Origin: Bacteroidia bacterium
GTDB taxonomy: Bacteria > Bacteroidota > Bacteroidia > J057
DNA length: 64,000 nt
Direction: 5' to 3'
Assembly (NCBI GenBank): GCA_033391075.1
Contig: JAWPMV010000001.1
Location: forward strand, 1,674,001-1,738,000
Notes under the pieces: generated by a model
What the model was told of the DNA's origin: nothing
Database searches by the model: none
Seen by the model: the letters and a program-made list of their open reading frames with translations, nothing else
Shown: positions 28,366 to 37,577 of the stretch, piece after piece
Numbering within the stretch: the stretch's first letter is position 1
Layout: each line of letters begins with the position of its first letter
Position numbers and translations under genes: made by a program

Positions 28366-29826
28366 TTATTCAATTCCCCCCCAGCACATGTATTTCATGT
28401 TCACAAATTCATCAATGCCGTATTTAGAACCTTCTCTTCCGATGCCGCTTTCCTTTATTCCTCCGAAAGGGGCTACGGTCGTAGAAATCATACCTGTATT
28501 GATGCCAACCATACCGTATTCCAGGGCTTCTGCAACTCGCCAGATTCTTGCGTAATCTCTTCCATAAAAATAAGAAGCCAGGCCATATTGGGTATCATTG
28601 GCAAGTTTGATGACTTCTTCTTCTGTATCGAATGAAAAAACGGGAGCAATCGGACCAAAAATCTCCTCATTGAAGAGCATCATATCTTTCGATGGATGAG
28701 TAATGAGCGTAGGTTCGTAGAGGAGAGAATTATGGGGAGAGACTTTTCCTCCCGTCATAATGTTGGCTCCTCCGCTTTTGGCATCTTTTACGATCTTATC
28801 TACAAAATCCACAGCTTTATAGGTAATCATTGGTCCAATATTTACTCCTTCATCCAGTCCATTTCCCATCTTGAGTTTTGAGATAGCGGTGGATAGTTTT
28901 AGAATAAATTCATCGTAAATGCCAGCCTGGGCGAAGATCCGATTAGAACAAACGCAGGTCTGTCCGGCATTTCTGAATTTAGAAGCAATCGCACCTTCTA
29001 CCGCTGCATCAATATCCGCATCCTCAAAGACAATGAAAGGAGCATTTCCTCCCAACTCCAGAGAGACCTTTTTTACAAAGTCGGCAGATTGTTTTAGAAG
29101 GATTTTCCCCACAGCTGTCGAGCCGGTAAAGGAGATTTTTTTGACTTTGGGATTGCTGGTCAATTCCTCCCCAATAGCAGGAGCGTCCAGGGTCGTAATG
29201 ATATTCAAAACACCTGGAGGGAAACCTGCCTGTTCTCCTAATTCTGCCAAAGCAAGAGCCGATAGAGGGGTGAGCTCAGAAGGCTTTATCACCACCGTAC
29301 AAGCTGCTGCCAAAGCCGGAGCGACTTTACGTGTGATCATGGCATTGGGGAAATTCCAGGGAGTAATAGCTCCCACTACCCCTACAGGCTGCTTGATAAC
29401 AGTAATTCGCTTATCTCGGCCATGGCCCGGAATCACATCACCATAGATTCTTCTTGCTTCCTCAGCATACCATTCCACAAAGCTGGCCCCATAACGAATT
29501 TCACCTTTGGCTTCCGCTAGTGGTTTGCCCTGCTCAATGGTAAGGAGTTTTGCCAGATCATCCAGATTTTCCATTTGTAACTCATACCATCTTCTCAAAA
29601 TTTGGGCTCGTTCTCCGGCTGCATATTCTTTCCAGACCTCAAAGGCCTTGTATGCAGCATCAATGGCTTGTTTACACTCGATCACTCCCAAATCCGGGAC
29701 TTTCGCAATCAATTGTTGATCAAAGGGATTTGCTACCCCAAAAGTTCGACCCTTTCTGGCATTTACCCATTTTCCATCTATATAAGCCTGATTCTTAAAA
29801 AGGGAGTAATTTCTGAGTTCTAGCAT
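28366..29826 (-). CDS. gabD: Succinate-semialdehyde dehydrogenase (NADP+)
   Basis: This aldehyde dehydrogenase of 486 residues has the full superfamily pattern: 'ITPWNFPNAMITRKVAPALAA', 'KPSELTPLSALALAELGEQ', the nucleotide motif 'SFTGSTAVGK', the active-site 'LELGGNAP' and the catalytic Cys291 in 'NAGQTCVCSNR'. The C-V-C pair, the NPFD start and the ending 'GGIKESGIGREGSKYGIDEF' are typical of GabD, which oxidises succinate semialdehyde to succinate in the GABA shunt. It lies 103 bp after an Nramp-like transporter gene on the same strand. Other short-chain semialdehydes are possible substrates. Confidence 0.85.
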   Translation of the reverse strand: MLELRNYSLFKNQAYIDGKWVNARKGRTFGVANPFDQQLIAKVPDLGVIECKQAIDAAYKAFEVWKEYAAGERAQILRRWYELQMENLDDLAKLLTIEQGKPLAEAKGEIRYGASFVEWYAEEARRIYGDVIPGHGRDKRITVIKQPVGVVGAITPWNFPNAMITRKVAPALAAACTVVIKPSELTPLSALALAELGEQAGFPPGVLNIITTLDAPAIGEELTSNPKVKKISFTGSTAVGKILLKQSADFVKKVSLELGGNAPFIVFEDADIDAAVEGAIASKFRNAGQTCVCSNRIFAQAGIYDEFILKLSTAISKLKMGNGLDEGVNIGPMITYKAVDFVDKIVKDAKSGGANIMTGGKVSPHNSLLYEPTLITHPSKDMMLFNEEIFGPIAPVFSFDTEEEVIKLANDTQYGLASYFYGRDYARIWRVAEALEYGMVGINTGMISTTVAPFGGIKESGIGREGSKYGIDEFVNMKYMCWGGIE

Positions 29827-29929
29827 AATGAGTTTGGAAATAGAATTAGTAGGTAAACCTCTTTGTAGGGTATGAATGCAGAACCAAAATAATGGATTTT
29901 GTCTTTAGTCTTGAGAAAATGTTAAATCC

Positions 29930-31246
29930 TCAATTGAAAAGTTGAATCACATAATAAATCCCAAAGCCAGACATAGCGGCTAATCCCACATAAGCCAGGA
30001 CCATAAGCCATTGAGGAGCTTTATGAGAATCAGGAACTTCTTTGCTTTGAATGGCACGCAGGTTAAGAAAGGCTATTAGAGGAGCGGTGAGAAAGGATAG
30101 GGTAGTAGCAGCTTCCAAAATCGCGATCATGCCTCCCTGAAAAAGGGTAAATAATAGAAATCCTCCTAATCCTATCAGGATGATGAAAAAATTGTACATG
30201 CGGCTAATAAAGGCCTCGCCTTCTTCATCAGAAATCGGCTGCAAAATGCCCTCCGTTTCTTCAAACTTCAATTCATACTTGAAAGCTCGAAGTCCACGAG
30301 CAAAACTACGGGCGAAAGAATCCCAGGCTGTGATTAGGGTTCCATAGATGGTTCCAAATGCCGCAATAGCCATAATCGGATAGGCCCAATCTCCCAAATT
30401 TGCTGTAAAAACTGCCAATAATTGATTGGAGAACTGTGTAGAATTCCCTTCCAGCAATTGCCCGCTGCCATAAACGCTGAAGGCCCCAATCGTCAGGAAC
30501 ATCAAGGCAAGAATTACGGTGAACCCATAGCCCAGATTGAAATCGAAGAGAGCTTCTTTCAGGCTAGGTCGATAATTGGTGCTTCTGCTTTTATCCACCA
30601 CCCAAATGCTGTTCATGGCTGAGGTTTCCATACCCGATGGCATCCAACCAATGAGACTCACCATCAAAAGGAGAGCTGCTCCTTCGAAGATGTGATTATT
30701 GGGCGTGAAATCCGGCGCTTTCTCTATGGGCCCCTTGAAAACTACGGCCAGAAATGCAGTTACTACGGTTACGAAAAGGACAATGGATACCAGCTTAATG
30801 AAATTATCAAGTGCAGTGTATCTTCCGATAAGCAGGAGAGCAGCGGTAAACACAAATATGCTCCCCATCAAAGCGGGGAGAGGAATCCCGGACATGCCAT
30901 ACATGGTACTCAAAATCCCTGCACTTACAGCTCCGACTGCACCTACAACCGCAAACATGCTCACGAATATCATTGCGAGGAAGATTAACACCGCCCATTT
31001 TCCCTGATCTTTATATCCTTTGAGTAAACTATAACCTGTTGCATTGGCATAGCGAGGACCAAATTCATAGAAAGGATATTTGAGGATAAGAGCAGCCAGA
31101 ATGATCCAAATAAATATCAGACCATGATGAGCTCCTGCCCGTGTGGATAGAACTAAATGAGAAGTTCCAATGGCGGTACTGGCAAAAAGGAGACCGGGGC
31201 CCAGGCTTTTGAGGCGATTTTTCCAGTTGTTTTGAGTATCGTTCAC
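29930..31246 (-). CDS. Nramp-family transporter lacking the canonical DPGN motif
   Basis: This protein of 438 residues has about eleven TM helices. The Nramp opening is recognisable: 'LGPGLLFASTAIGTSHLVLS' and then 'AGAHHGL'. In metal-transporting Nramp proteins the first unwound helix carries Asp-Pro-Gly-Asn; here the equivalent is 'STAIGTSH', so the metal-binding Asp and Asn are missing. Related non-canonical Nramp proteins carry other ions or have unknown substrates. The long inside loop 'RAFKYELKFEETEG' and a 'GMETSAMNSIWVVDKS' segment are further markers of this branch. It lies between a PhoD-like gene and gabD on the same strand. Confidence 0.75.
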   Translation of the reverse strand: MNDTQNNWKNRLKSLGPGLLFASTAIGTSHLVLSTRAGAHHGLIFIWIILAALILKYPFYEFGPRYANATGYSLLKGYKDQGKWAVLIFLAMIFVSMFAVVGAVGAVSAGILSTMYGMSGIPLPALMGSIFVFTAALLLIGRYTALDNFIKLVSIVLFVTVVTAFLAVVFKGPIEKAPDFTPNNHIFEGAALLLMVSLIGWMPSGMETSAMNSIWVVDKSRSTNYRPSLKEALFDFNLGYGFTVILALMFLTIGAFSVYGSGQLLEGNSTQFSNQLLAVFTANLGDWAYPIMAIAAFGTIYGTLITAWDSFARSFARGLRAFKYELKFEETEGILQPISDEEGEAFISRMYNFFIILIGLGGFLLFTLFQGGMIAILEAATTLSFLTAPLIAFLNLRAIQSKEVPDSHKAPQWLMVLAYVGLAAMSGFGIYYVIQLFN

Positions 31247-31300
31247 GTTATTTAGCTTTTGTAGGTACGGATACTGAAAGGCAATATCTTCTTTTGGAAA

Positions 31301-32917
31301 TTAAGTTGAAAGCTTTTGGAAAGCCTCCAGTTCCTTAATTTCATCCAGATCATCCCTGCTCCAAAGATATTTATACATATTCACCTGGACTTTCCGGCTG
31401 TCGATATCTACAATAGAGAATCCGTTTTCCTCGACATTCTCAAAGTCTTCTTCCATGTGGATCGAATTTGGGGTGGAGGCTTTGATTTTTCGGAAGGTAG
31501 AGGGAAAGACGGTACAACCTAAAGCGCCTGCAATAAGGGCGTGTATGGGATTGCTTTCGAAGTCAAGATCTCCATTTCTGTACATTCTGCCAGATGCGAA
31601 AGTGTGCAGATCCCCACTGATCGTTACGGGGCTTCTGAATTTGGCTTCATGCATAGCTGAAAGTATGCGATTGTGCTGATTCTGCCATCCTCTTTTCCAC
31701 ATAAATTTGGGTAAATCATCATGAAGAACTCCATCCTGCCCAAGTATATCCGGATACCATTCCAGCCATTTTCCTGCTGACCATCCATAGGGTGTGGAAG
31801 GCACATGTATGCAATGTTTGATGTCCTGGGATTGGGTTCTTTTGATTAGCCAGTTTTCTGCAGCTTCGGGAATGAAAATAGCTTTTGTTCCGTTTAGGTC
31901 TACAAATCTTCGGCAATCATACATCAAGAGTTCTGCCAGTTTTCCATATCGGAGGGTTCCAAAAGCTTCTGAACTCGCTTCCACGCGATCTTTGGCTCCT
32001 GAACCCGGCAAGTCCAAGGGACGATTTTCATCCGGCAAAAACTCGGGGAAATACATTTGCTGAACCATCCTTCCAAGGGCCAATTGGAAAGCTTTTGGAG
32101 GAAAAGTTATGATGGCATCATTGGCTTCATCATTTTCAAAATAATCGTGATCATCATTGAAAATAAATATAGGCGTAGATCGGCAAGCCGTTCCATAAAG
32201 ATCAATGATTTGGGGACTAACTACTTTTTTCAATACCTCCTCATTCTCCGTTCCCAGGATTGGAAGGCTCTCATCAAATTTGCCCGCAAGCTCAATGGCT
32301 CTTGGGTCCTGCATAGTGCCTAATCGTTTCTTTCCATTGCCATTCAAATCCCAATAGACGGTATCTCCAATAATGATCAGGGCATCCGGTTTCAAACTCA
32401 GGCCTCGATGGAGGAGTTCGACTCTTTTTCGGGCGAAATGATCGGGAGATTCCTTTTCCTCATCAGGAACCGGAAGCATATCCTGAACTTTGGGATGGCC
32501 TCCAGCACAGGAATAGATCATCAATCGCAAGTGATCTGGATCGGCATCTGTTTTGGGAAAGGTTTTCAAGGGCCAACTATCACAAAGGGCCAGCCCCTGT
32601 TCGAATATCTGTAACTCATAAGTCCTTTCTGCTTCCAGTCCCTGACAATCAAAGGCCCAAAACAGGCCTTTGCTATCCCTCATTTGACCTTCGAATGACA
32701 TATTTCCGACCTTCAATATGGGGGTCTTTACTACTCTCTTGAAAGAGGTAGAGATAAGCATTCGATTGTGGTTGAGGGTAGGGAGAATGTGCGCAAGATC
32801 TCCCGCATGCCAATTGCTTTCACCTGGGCCTGTATAGCTCTCCTCATTCAGGCAACCGATCAGGGAAATTCCTGTTCCTAGGACGAAGCTGGATTTGATA
32901 AAAGTGCTTCTCTTCAT
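31301..32917 (-). CDS. PhoD-like metallophosphoesterase
   Basis: This exported enzyme of 538 residues has an N-terminal signal ending at about residue 22 ('GTGISLIGC' gives a plausible lipobox). An immunoglobulin-like domain follows ('GLEAERTYELQIFEQGLAL'). The phosphoesterase core has 'ALIIIGDTVYWDLNG', 'IFIFNDDHDYFENDEAND' and 'VTISGDLHTFAS', which are the metal-binding Asp, Asn/Asp-His and Asp-x-His motifs of PhoD-type enzymes. The family releases phosphate from phosphodiesters such as phospholipids or teichoic acids, with Ca/Fe. It ends the series of genes that follows the sulfatase, 5 bp after the sulfatase stop. Confidence 0.8.
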   Translation of the reverse strand: MKRSTFIKSSFVLGTGISLIGCLNEESYTGPGESNWHAGDLAHILPTLNHNRMLISTSFKRVVKTPILKVGNMSFEGQMRDSKGLFWAFDCQGLEAERTYELQIFEQGLALCDSWPLKTFPKTDADPDHLRLMIYSCAGGHPKVQDMLPVPDEEKESPDHFARKRVELLHRGLSLKPDALIIIGDTVYWDLNGNGKKRLGTMQDPRAIELAGKFDESLPILGTENEEVLKKVVSPQIIDLYGTACRSTPIFIFNDDHDYFENDEANDAIITFPPKAFQLALGRMVQQMYFPEFLPDENRPLDLPGSGAKDRVEASSEAFGTLRYGKLAELLMYDCRRFVDLNGTKAIFIPEAAENWLIKRTQSQDIKHCIHVPSTPYGWSAGKWLEWYPDILGQDGVLHDDLPKFMWKRGWQNQHNRILSAMHEAKFRSPVTISGDLHTFASGRMYRNGDLDFESNPIHALIAGALGCTVFPSTFRKIKASTPNSIHMEEDFENVEENGFSIVDIDSRKVQVNMYKYLWSRDDLDEIKELEAFQKLST

Positions 32918-32922
32918 TTCAA

Positions 32923-34410
32923 TTAATAAATAGCATGTGCTTTTGCAATGAGTCTGACGAGTTCTTTTTTTAGCTCTTCTATAAGAGGCCCTTTATCCTT
33001 CTGCTTTACAAGATTTTCTAATTCAAACGGATCATCTGCCAGATTGTAGAGCTCATTTTTCTCTGGATGCCGTATCCAGTGAATATATTTATAATCTCCC
33101 GAGCGTATGACCTTATAATCAGTATTGATCAGCCAGGGCATAGGATTCTCATAGCTATAGTATTCAACCAGAAAGGATGTTCTCCAATTTGCTTCATTTG
33201 GCTTTTGAAAAAGGGGAAGGAGAGATTTTCCCTGGATAGAAGCTTTTGCAGGCAGACCTGCCAGTTCTATAAAACTGGCTGCATAATCAATCGAAAGGAC
33301 AAATTCATCGATGATGCTTCCCGCTTGAATGAGTTTGGGATAGCTTATGAGTAAAGGCGTCCGAATGGCCTCTTCATAGGGTAATCTTCGCTCGACGCTC
33401 AATCCATGTTCTCCATAAAAATATCCATTATCACTGGTAAATACCAGGAAGGTGTTTTCATAAAGATCATGATCCTTGAGGTATGTCAGGATTTTACCGA
33501 GGCCATCATCCACTGCCAGGAGCATTTCTGAACGTGCCTGGATTGTCGATTGTCTCGTAAAATCGTCCATCAAATTATCCCCTCTTCCAATGCGATTTTC
33601 GGCTTTTGTCTTTTGGACCAGCGTTCCACCTATTACCGTTTGACTATCAATGGCTGCATAATCATTTAAGGCATTTTTTCGCTTTTCAAAATTTTTACCT
33701 GCGTATTTCCCTTCATGTCTCGGAGCGGGAATAAACCTTGCCGGATAATTTGGGTCGGCTTTGCCATTGTCGAGCTGCCTCAAATCGGGATGTATAGCTT
33801 TGTGGCCGATGTACAAAAAGAAGGGATTTTCCTTATGATTGTCTATAAAGGAAAGGGCCTTATCTGTCATTACATCTGTGACATATCCACTTATCGTATC
33901 AAATGCCCCATTTTCATAAAAAATGGGATTCAGTGTTCTGCCCTGACCTGGAAGGCAGGACCAATAATCATATCCCGGTCTGGCAGTCGGATCATTTCCC
34001 ATATGCCACTTTCCTATATGACCGGTGGTATATCCTGCCTTTTGTAAATCTTTAGCAAATAAGTTGAGTTGGTGACTTGCCTTGTTTCGGGCCACGTTGT
34101 CTATGATCCCATGGGTGGAGGGATATTGTCCGCTAAGCATACTCGCCCGATTGGGGGAGCATAAAGGTGAAACGTGATAGGCATGGGTAAATCTTGCGCC
34201 TTCTTTAGCTAGTTTGTCAATGTGAGGGGTTTGCAGATAGGGATGGCCGGCAGCCGAAAATTCATCCCATCGCATATCATCTACCACGATGAAAATAAAA
34301 TTCGGCTTTTGCTCTTCGGATAGTTGGTTCTGACCCAGCAGTGAGCTATGAAAAATGAAAAAGCTCAGGACAAGGAAAAGACAAAGCTTAGCAAATGAAG
34401 AGGTATTCAT
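32923..34410 (-). CDS. Sulfatase (formylglycine type)
   Basis: This secreted protein of 495 residues has a signal peptide (about 1-26, ending at LLGQ). The N-terminal metal site is 'NFIFIVVDDMRWDEFSA', with the two Asp ligands. The formylglycine motif is C84-SPNRASML-91, so the protein needs the maturation enzyme that turns Cys84 into formylglycine. A second metal half-site is 'FLVFTSDNGYFYGEHGL'. The substrate is not decided by sequence; marine Bacteroidota use many such enzymes on sulfated polysaccharides. Start at ATG 34410. The PhoD-like gene follows after 5 bp; the AMS dehydrogenase of the kynurenine cluster lies 140 bp upstream. Confidence 0.9.
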   Translation of the reverse strand: MNTSSFAKLCLFLVLSFFIFHSSLLGQNQLSEEQKPNFIFIVVDDMRWDEFSAAGHPYLQTPHIDKLAKEGARFTHAYHVSPLCSPNRASMLSGQYPSTHGIIDNVARNKASHQLNLFAKDLQKAGYTTGHIGKWHMGNDPTARPGYDYWSCLPGQGRTLNPIFYENGAFDTISGYVTDVMTDKALSFIDNHKENPFFLYIGHKAIHPDLRQLDNGKADPNYPARFIPAPRHEGKYAGKNFEKRKNALNDYAAIDSQTVIGGTLVQKTKAENRIGRGDNLMDDFTRQSTIQARSEMLLAVDDGLGKILTYLKDHDLYENTFLVFTSDNGYFYGEHGLSVERRLPYEEAIRTPLLISYPKLIQAGSIIDEFVLSIDYAASFIELAGLPAKASIQGKSLLPLFQKPNEANWRTSFLVEYYSYENPMPWLINTDYKVIRSGDYKYIHWIRHPEKNELYNLADDPFELENLVKQKDKGPLIEELKKELVRLIAKAHAIY

Positions 34411-34550
34411 TGTTTCGCAGTAGTAGAGTAGTATGTAGAGATCAGAAGATAAGCAATGTAGCTTCCTTTGACCAAAAAATGTGAAAAGATTGCCTCAATT
34501 CAAGGCATATTTATCTGCTTCTACCTTAAAAATCCCAAGGACAAGGCTAC

Positions 34551-35987
34551 TTAAAACTGTATACATACATTTTTGGGTTCGGTGAAAAATCGGAGGGCTT
34601 CAAATCCTCCTTCGCGACCTATACCAGAATTCTTTACTCCCCCAAAGGGAGTCCTCAAGTCCCGCAGCAGCCAGCAATTGATCCAGACGATACCGGCATG
34701 TATGTTTTTGGCAATGCGATGAGCTCGGCTGAGATTTTCTGTCCAGATGGTACAGGATAAGCCATATTCTGTGCTATTGGCATAAAGCAGGGCTTCTTCT
34801 TCGGTCTCGAAAGGCATGATAGTAACTACCGGTCCAAAAATTTCTTCCTGATTCGTACGGCAATCCTGGGGCAATCCTTCGATGATAGTCGGGGAAATAT
34901 ACCATCCCTTTTCATAAGCTTCCGGGAAGACTGCTTCTCCTCCGGCCAAAATTTTTCCTCCTTCTTCCTTGGCCAGCCGAATGTACGAAAGCACTTTCTC
35001 ATAATGTACTTTTGATACAAGGGCTCCTAAATTAGAAGAATCATCCGAGGGATGTCCCACTTTCAGTGCTTTAGTGCGTTCGACAAAATCCTTTTTGAAT
35101 CTTTCGTATATCGACTTTTCAACCAGTATCCTCGATCCACACAGACAAATCTGCCCCTGATTGGCAAAAGAAGATCGAATAGTCGTATCCAGCATCTTTT
35201 CATAATTACAATCAGCAAAAATGAGGTTGGGGTTCTTTCCTCCCATTTCGAGTGAGACCTTCTTAAAAGCCGGAGCACATACTTTCGCAATTTCTGCTCC
35301 TACAGCTGTACTACCGGTAAAGGAAATGGCTTTGATCCTGGGATGTTTGCTGAGTTCTGCGCCTACACGGGGGCCGTCTCCATGCACGATATTGAGCACT
35401 CCTTTTGGGAGACCGGCTTCTATGCAAATTTCAGAGAGCAAATAAGCAGACATGGGAGTTACCTCTGAAGGTTTAGCAATCACAGTATTTCCTGCTGCCA
35501 GAGCCGGCGCTATTTTCCAGGTAAAGAGATAGAGGGGTAAATTCCAGGGAGATATGGTAGCAACTACTCCCAACGCCTGACGCAGGGTATAGTTGATGGC
35601 ATCGCTCATTTCATGGGAATGAGTGGAAAACTGCGTGATGGCCTGGGCGAAGAAACGGAAGTTAGAGGAGGCACGAGGAATGTCCACTTTCTTTGCAAGC
35701 CAGATGGGTTTTCCATTGTCTAATGATTCTGCTTTTGCCAGTTGGTCAAGCTTTTCCTCAATCAGTTCAGCAATTCTGTAGAGGACTCGACTTCTTTCAT
35801 CATTTGAACTTCCTGACCAGGCTGGGAAAGCTGCTTCAGCAGCTTCTAGGGCTTTCTCTACATCGGATATATCTGAATTTGGAACCCGGGCATATACCTC
35901 TCCACAAGAAGGATCGAAAAGATCCAGGTATTTTCCTTGTATGGGAGAAATTAGTTCTCCGTTTATGTAGTTACTGATTGATTTCAT
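34551..35987 (-). CDS. nbaE: 2-aminomuconic 6-semialdehyde dehydrogenase
   Basis: This aldehyde dehydrogenase of 478 residues has the core motifs 'ISPWNLPLYLFTWKIAPALAA', 'KPSEVTPMSAYLLSEI', 'SFTGSTAVGAEIAK', 'LEMGGKNPNLIF' and the nucleophile Cys281 in 'NQGQICLCGSR'. The branch that has 'SPWNLPLYLFTWK' and 'GQICLCGSRI' oxidises 2-hydroxymuconate or 2-aminomuconate semialdehyde with NAD+. Position next to ACMSD and the deaminase makes the amino form the likely substrate: it converts 2-aminomuconate semialdehyde to 2-aminomuconate. It is the last catabolic gene before the sulfatase. Confidence 0.85.
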   Translation of the reverse strand: MKSISNYINGELISPIQGKYLDLFDPSCGEVYARVPNSDISDVEKALEAAEAAFPAWSGSSNDERSRVLYRIAELIEEKLDQLAKAESLDNGKPIWLAKKVDIPRASSNFRFFAQAITQFSTHSHEMSDAINYTLRQALGVVATISPWNLPLYLFTWKIAPALAAGNTVIAKPSEVTPMSAYLLSEICIEAGLPKGVLNIVHGDGPRVGAELSKHPRIKAISFTGSTAVGAEIAKVCAPAFKKVSLEMGGKNPNLIFADCNYEKMLDTTIRSSFANQGQICLCGSRILVEKSIYERFKKDFVERTKALKVGHPSDDSSNLGALVSKVHYEKVLSYIRLAKEEGGKILAGGEAVFPEAYEKGWYISPTIIEGLPQDCRTNQEEIFGPVVTIMPFETEEEALLYANSTEYGLSCTIWTENLSRAHRIAKNIHAGIVWINCWLLRDLRTPFGGVKNSGIGREGGFEALRFFTEPKNVCIQF

Positions 35988-36345
35988 AAGGGTATTTTAT
36001 TCTATTTCTGAAGGATTGTTTTCTTTTACCTTAGATGAGATCCTTCATTGATAATTCAGGACAGTCAGCACAAAAAATCAAGCTGCTGCAAAGCGCGCCA
36101 TCCCGCTTTCCTGCCCCTCAGCCTGTGCAGCAGTGAGGCCCTGTCGCTCCAGGAGCTTACATTTTATTTCATGCAGCAGCAAAGTCCTGTCGCCACTTGG
36201 GTATATTTTTCAAAGCCTGCTGTCAGCCTGAGCGAAGAGGAAGGGTCTCAATTCTGTATCTTAGGTTCTCCTTTGAGTTGAGAAGAAAAGATGGGAAGAA
36301 ATTGAGGTCCCTCAACGGGGCTCGGGATGACATTTTCTGTTGGAT
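35988..36345. other. 358-bp spacer between AMS dehydrogenase and deaminase genes
   Basis: No gene is seen. The left half is rich in GCAGC/GCTGC. The right half holds the inverted repeat described separately at 36221-36332. The kynurenine genes are tightly packed elsewhere, so this spacer looks like an insertion of repeated DNA into the cluster. Confidence 0.5.
36221..36332. repeat. Inverted repeat of dispersed-element type
   Basis: TGTCAGCCTGAGCGAAGAGG (arm 36221-36249) matches, in reverse complement, TGTCATCCCGAGCCCCGTTG (arm 36304-36332) with some mismatches; both arms end with a G-rich AGGG..CTC. The 54 bp between them is not coding. It resembles the scattered 'GTCATCCTGAGC' palindromes common in bacterial genomes. 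A similar 'GAGCGAAG' motif lies at about 9700-9720. Confidence 0.6.
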
Positions 36346-36789
36346 TTACTTCCCCGGATTCCAGATTACGTTTTGGTTCGAAGGCAAATATGCAACTGCC
36401 TTTATTTCAATCAGTAGATTGGGGTGGGGGAGCTGGTGAACGGCTACAGTAGTTCTTGCCGGGCCTGTCTCATGATCGAAGAAGCTTCCATACACTTCAT
36501 TATAGCCTTTGAAATCTTCCATATCGACCAGGAAACTGGTTATATCTATAAGATGGCTTAGATCGGCTCCTTCGCTTTTGAGTACCTCTCCGATGTTTTC
36601 TATCACAGCTTTGGTTTGGGCGCGTATGTCCAATTGCCAATTCCCAGCTTCATCTTGCACGGCGCCAACATGGGTATTGTCTTTGCGGCGGCTACTGGTT
36701 CCAGATACATAGAGGAAGTCTCCTACACGTTTTACATGAGGATAATTGCCTAAGGGCTGGGCTTTGTCTTTGAGTACTTTTCCACTCAT
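36346..36789 (-). CDS. nbaF: RidA-family 2-aminomuconate deaminase
   Basis: This protein of 147 residues belongs to the YjgF/YER057c/RidA family: '[17 protein letters not shown]' at the N-terminus, '[21 protein letters not shown]', and the pocket motif '[21 protein letters not shown]' with the conserved Arg. The first residues ([21 protein letters not shown]) match the aminomuconate deaminase branch rather than housekeeping RidA. It would convert 2-aminomuconate to 4-oxalocrotonate plus ammonia. Its place between the kynB-like gene (26 bp upstream) and the AMS dehydrogenase supports this. Confidence 0.85.
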   Translation of the reverse strand: MSGKVLKDKAQPLGNYPHVKRVGDFLYVSGTSSRRKDNTHVGAVQDEAGNWQLDIRAQTKAVIENIGEVLKSEGADLSHLIDITSFLVDMEDFKGYNEVYGSFFDHETGPARTTVAVHQLPHPNLLIEIKAVAYLPSNQNVIWNPGK

Positions 36790-36815
36790 GGTATTTAGGG
36801 TTTGCTTAGCGGAAA

Positions 36816-37577
36816 TTAGGACTTCTTATTGAGTTTGTAAAGGACGGGTTTGCTTGGAGCTGCATCCAGGGGCATGGATGGAAATTGCAGGTTTAGCAGA
36901 TAGAGCCCATCTTCGATTTCATCCGGAACATAGATCAGTTCTGTAATGGTACAATCTGCCCGTGAATCGTCCAGGGCCTCGCGATGAAATACTTTCCAAA
37001 ATACATGATGAGACAAGAGTTTGCCCTCATCACTTTCTCTATCTACAGAAGGAAGATCAATCAATAAATGTTTGACTTTATTTTCCACCAAAAACTTCAT
37101 GGCTTCGTGGTGCAAATACGGAGGATTTTTGCCCGAATAATTTTTGTTCAGTTTTTCCTCAGAATTGGGCAAGGTTCTGATGATAATGGCTTCCTCTATT
37201 CTTTCAGGCAAAGCCGCCTGAAGCTTCTCTTTCGTAATTACTCGATCTCCCCCTTCTTTTTCTTCAAGGGAAATGCTGAGCACATTCGCAAAGAAATGAA
37301 ATTGTTTCAGTTGGTCATTGAGGGATTGATGCTTGAGCGTAATGTGGCCGAGACATTCGGTATGTGTCCCATTTCCATGAGGATTCATTTCCACATCGAA
37401 AAAGTTTACCGGAGATCCCATTTTTACCGAACCCACAAAATCAATCGCCATAACCGGACTGATTTTAAAATCGTCAGCAAAAAAACATTTTACTTGCCCT
37501 AATGGAATCGAGATATCCAGGGGCTGATTAAGATCAGCCTCATAATTTTCGCCTGCATGTGTCAATTGAATTCTCAT
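36816..37577 (-). CDS. kynB: Kynurenine formamidase-like cyclase-family protein
   Basis: This protein of 253 residues is in the KynB/cyclase metal-dependent hydrolase family. The metal motif is '[14 protein letters not shown]' (canonical HxGTHxD here reads HGNGTHTE). '[25 protein letters not shown]' is the second family motif and supplies the later His. KynB hydrolyses N-formylkynurenine to kynurenine and formate; the cluster has no other formamidase, which supports the role. It is longer than typical KynB (about 210 aa) because of insertions around 85-130. The kmo stop overlaps its start by 4 bp. Confidence 0.8.
   Translation of the reverse strand: MRIQLTHAGENYEADLNQPLDISIPLGQVKCFFADDFKISPVMAIDFVGSVKMGSPVNFFDVEMNPHGNGTHTECLGHITLKHQSLNDQLKQFHFFANVLSISLEEKEGGDRVITKEKLQAALPERIEEAIIIRTLPNSEEKLNKNYSGKNPPYLHHEAMKFLVENKVKHLLIDLPSVDRESDEGKLLSHHVFWKVFHREALDDSRADCTITELIYVPDEIEDGLYLLNLQFPSMPLDAAPSKPVLYKLNKKS

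Noticed and set aside
28919-29446. 175-codon frame antisense to the succinate-semialdehyde dehydrogenase gene
   Set aside because: It lies wholly inside gabD, whose catalytic motifs are intact, and its sequence has no domain character.
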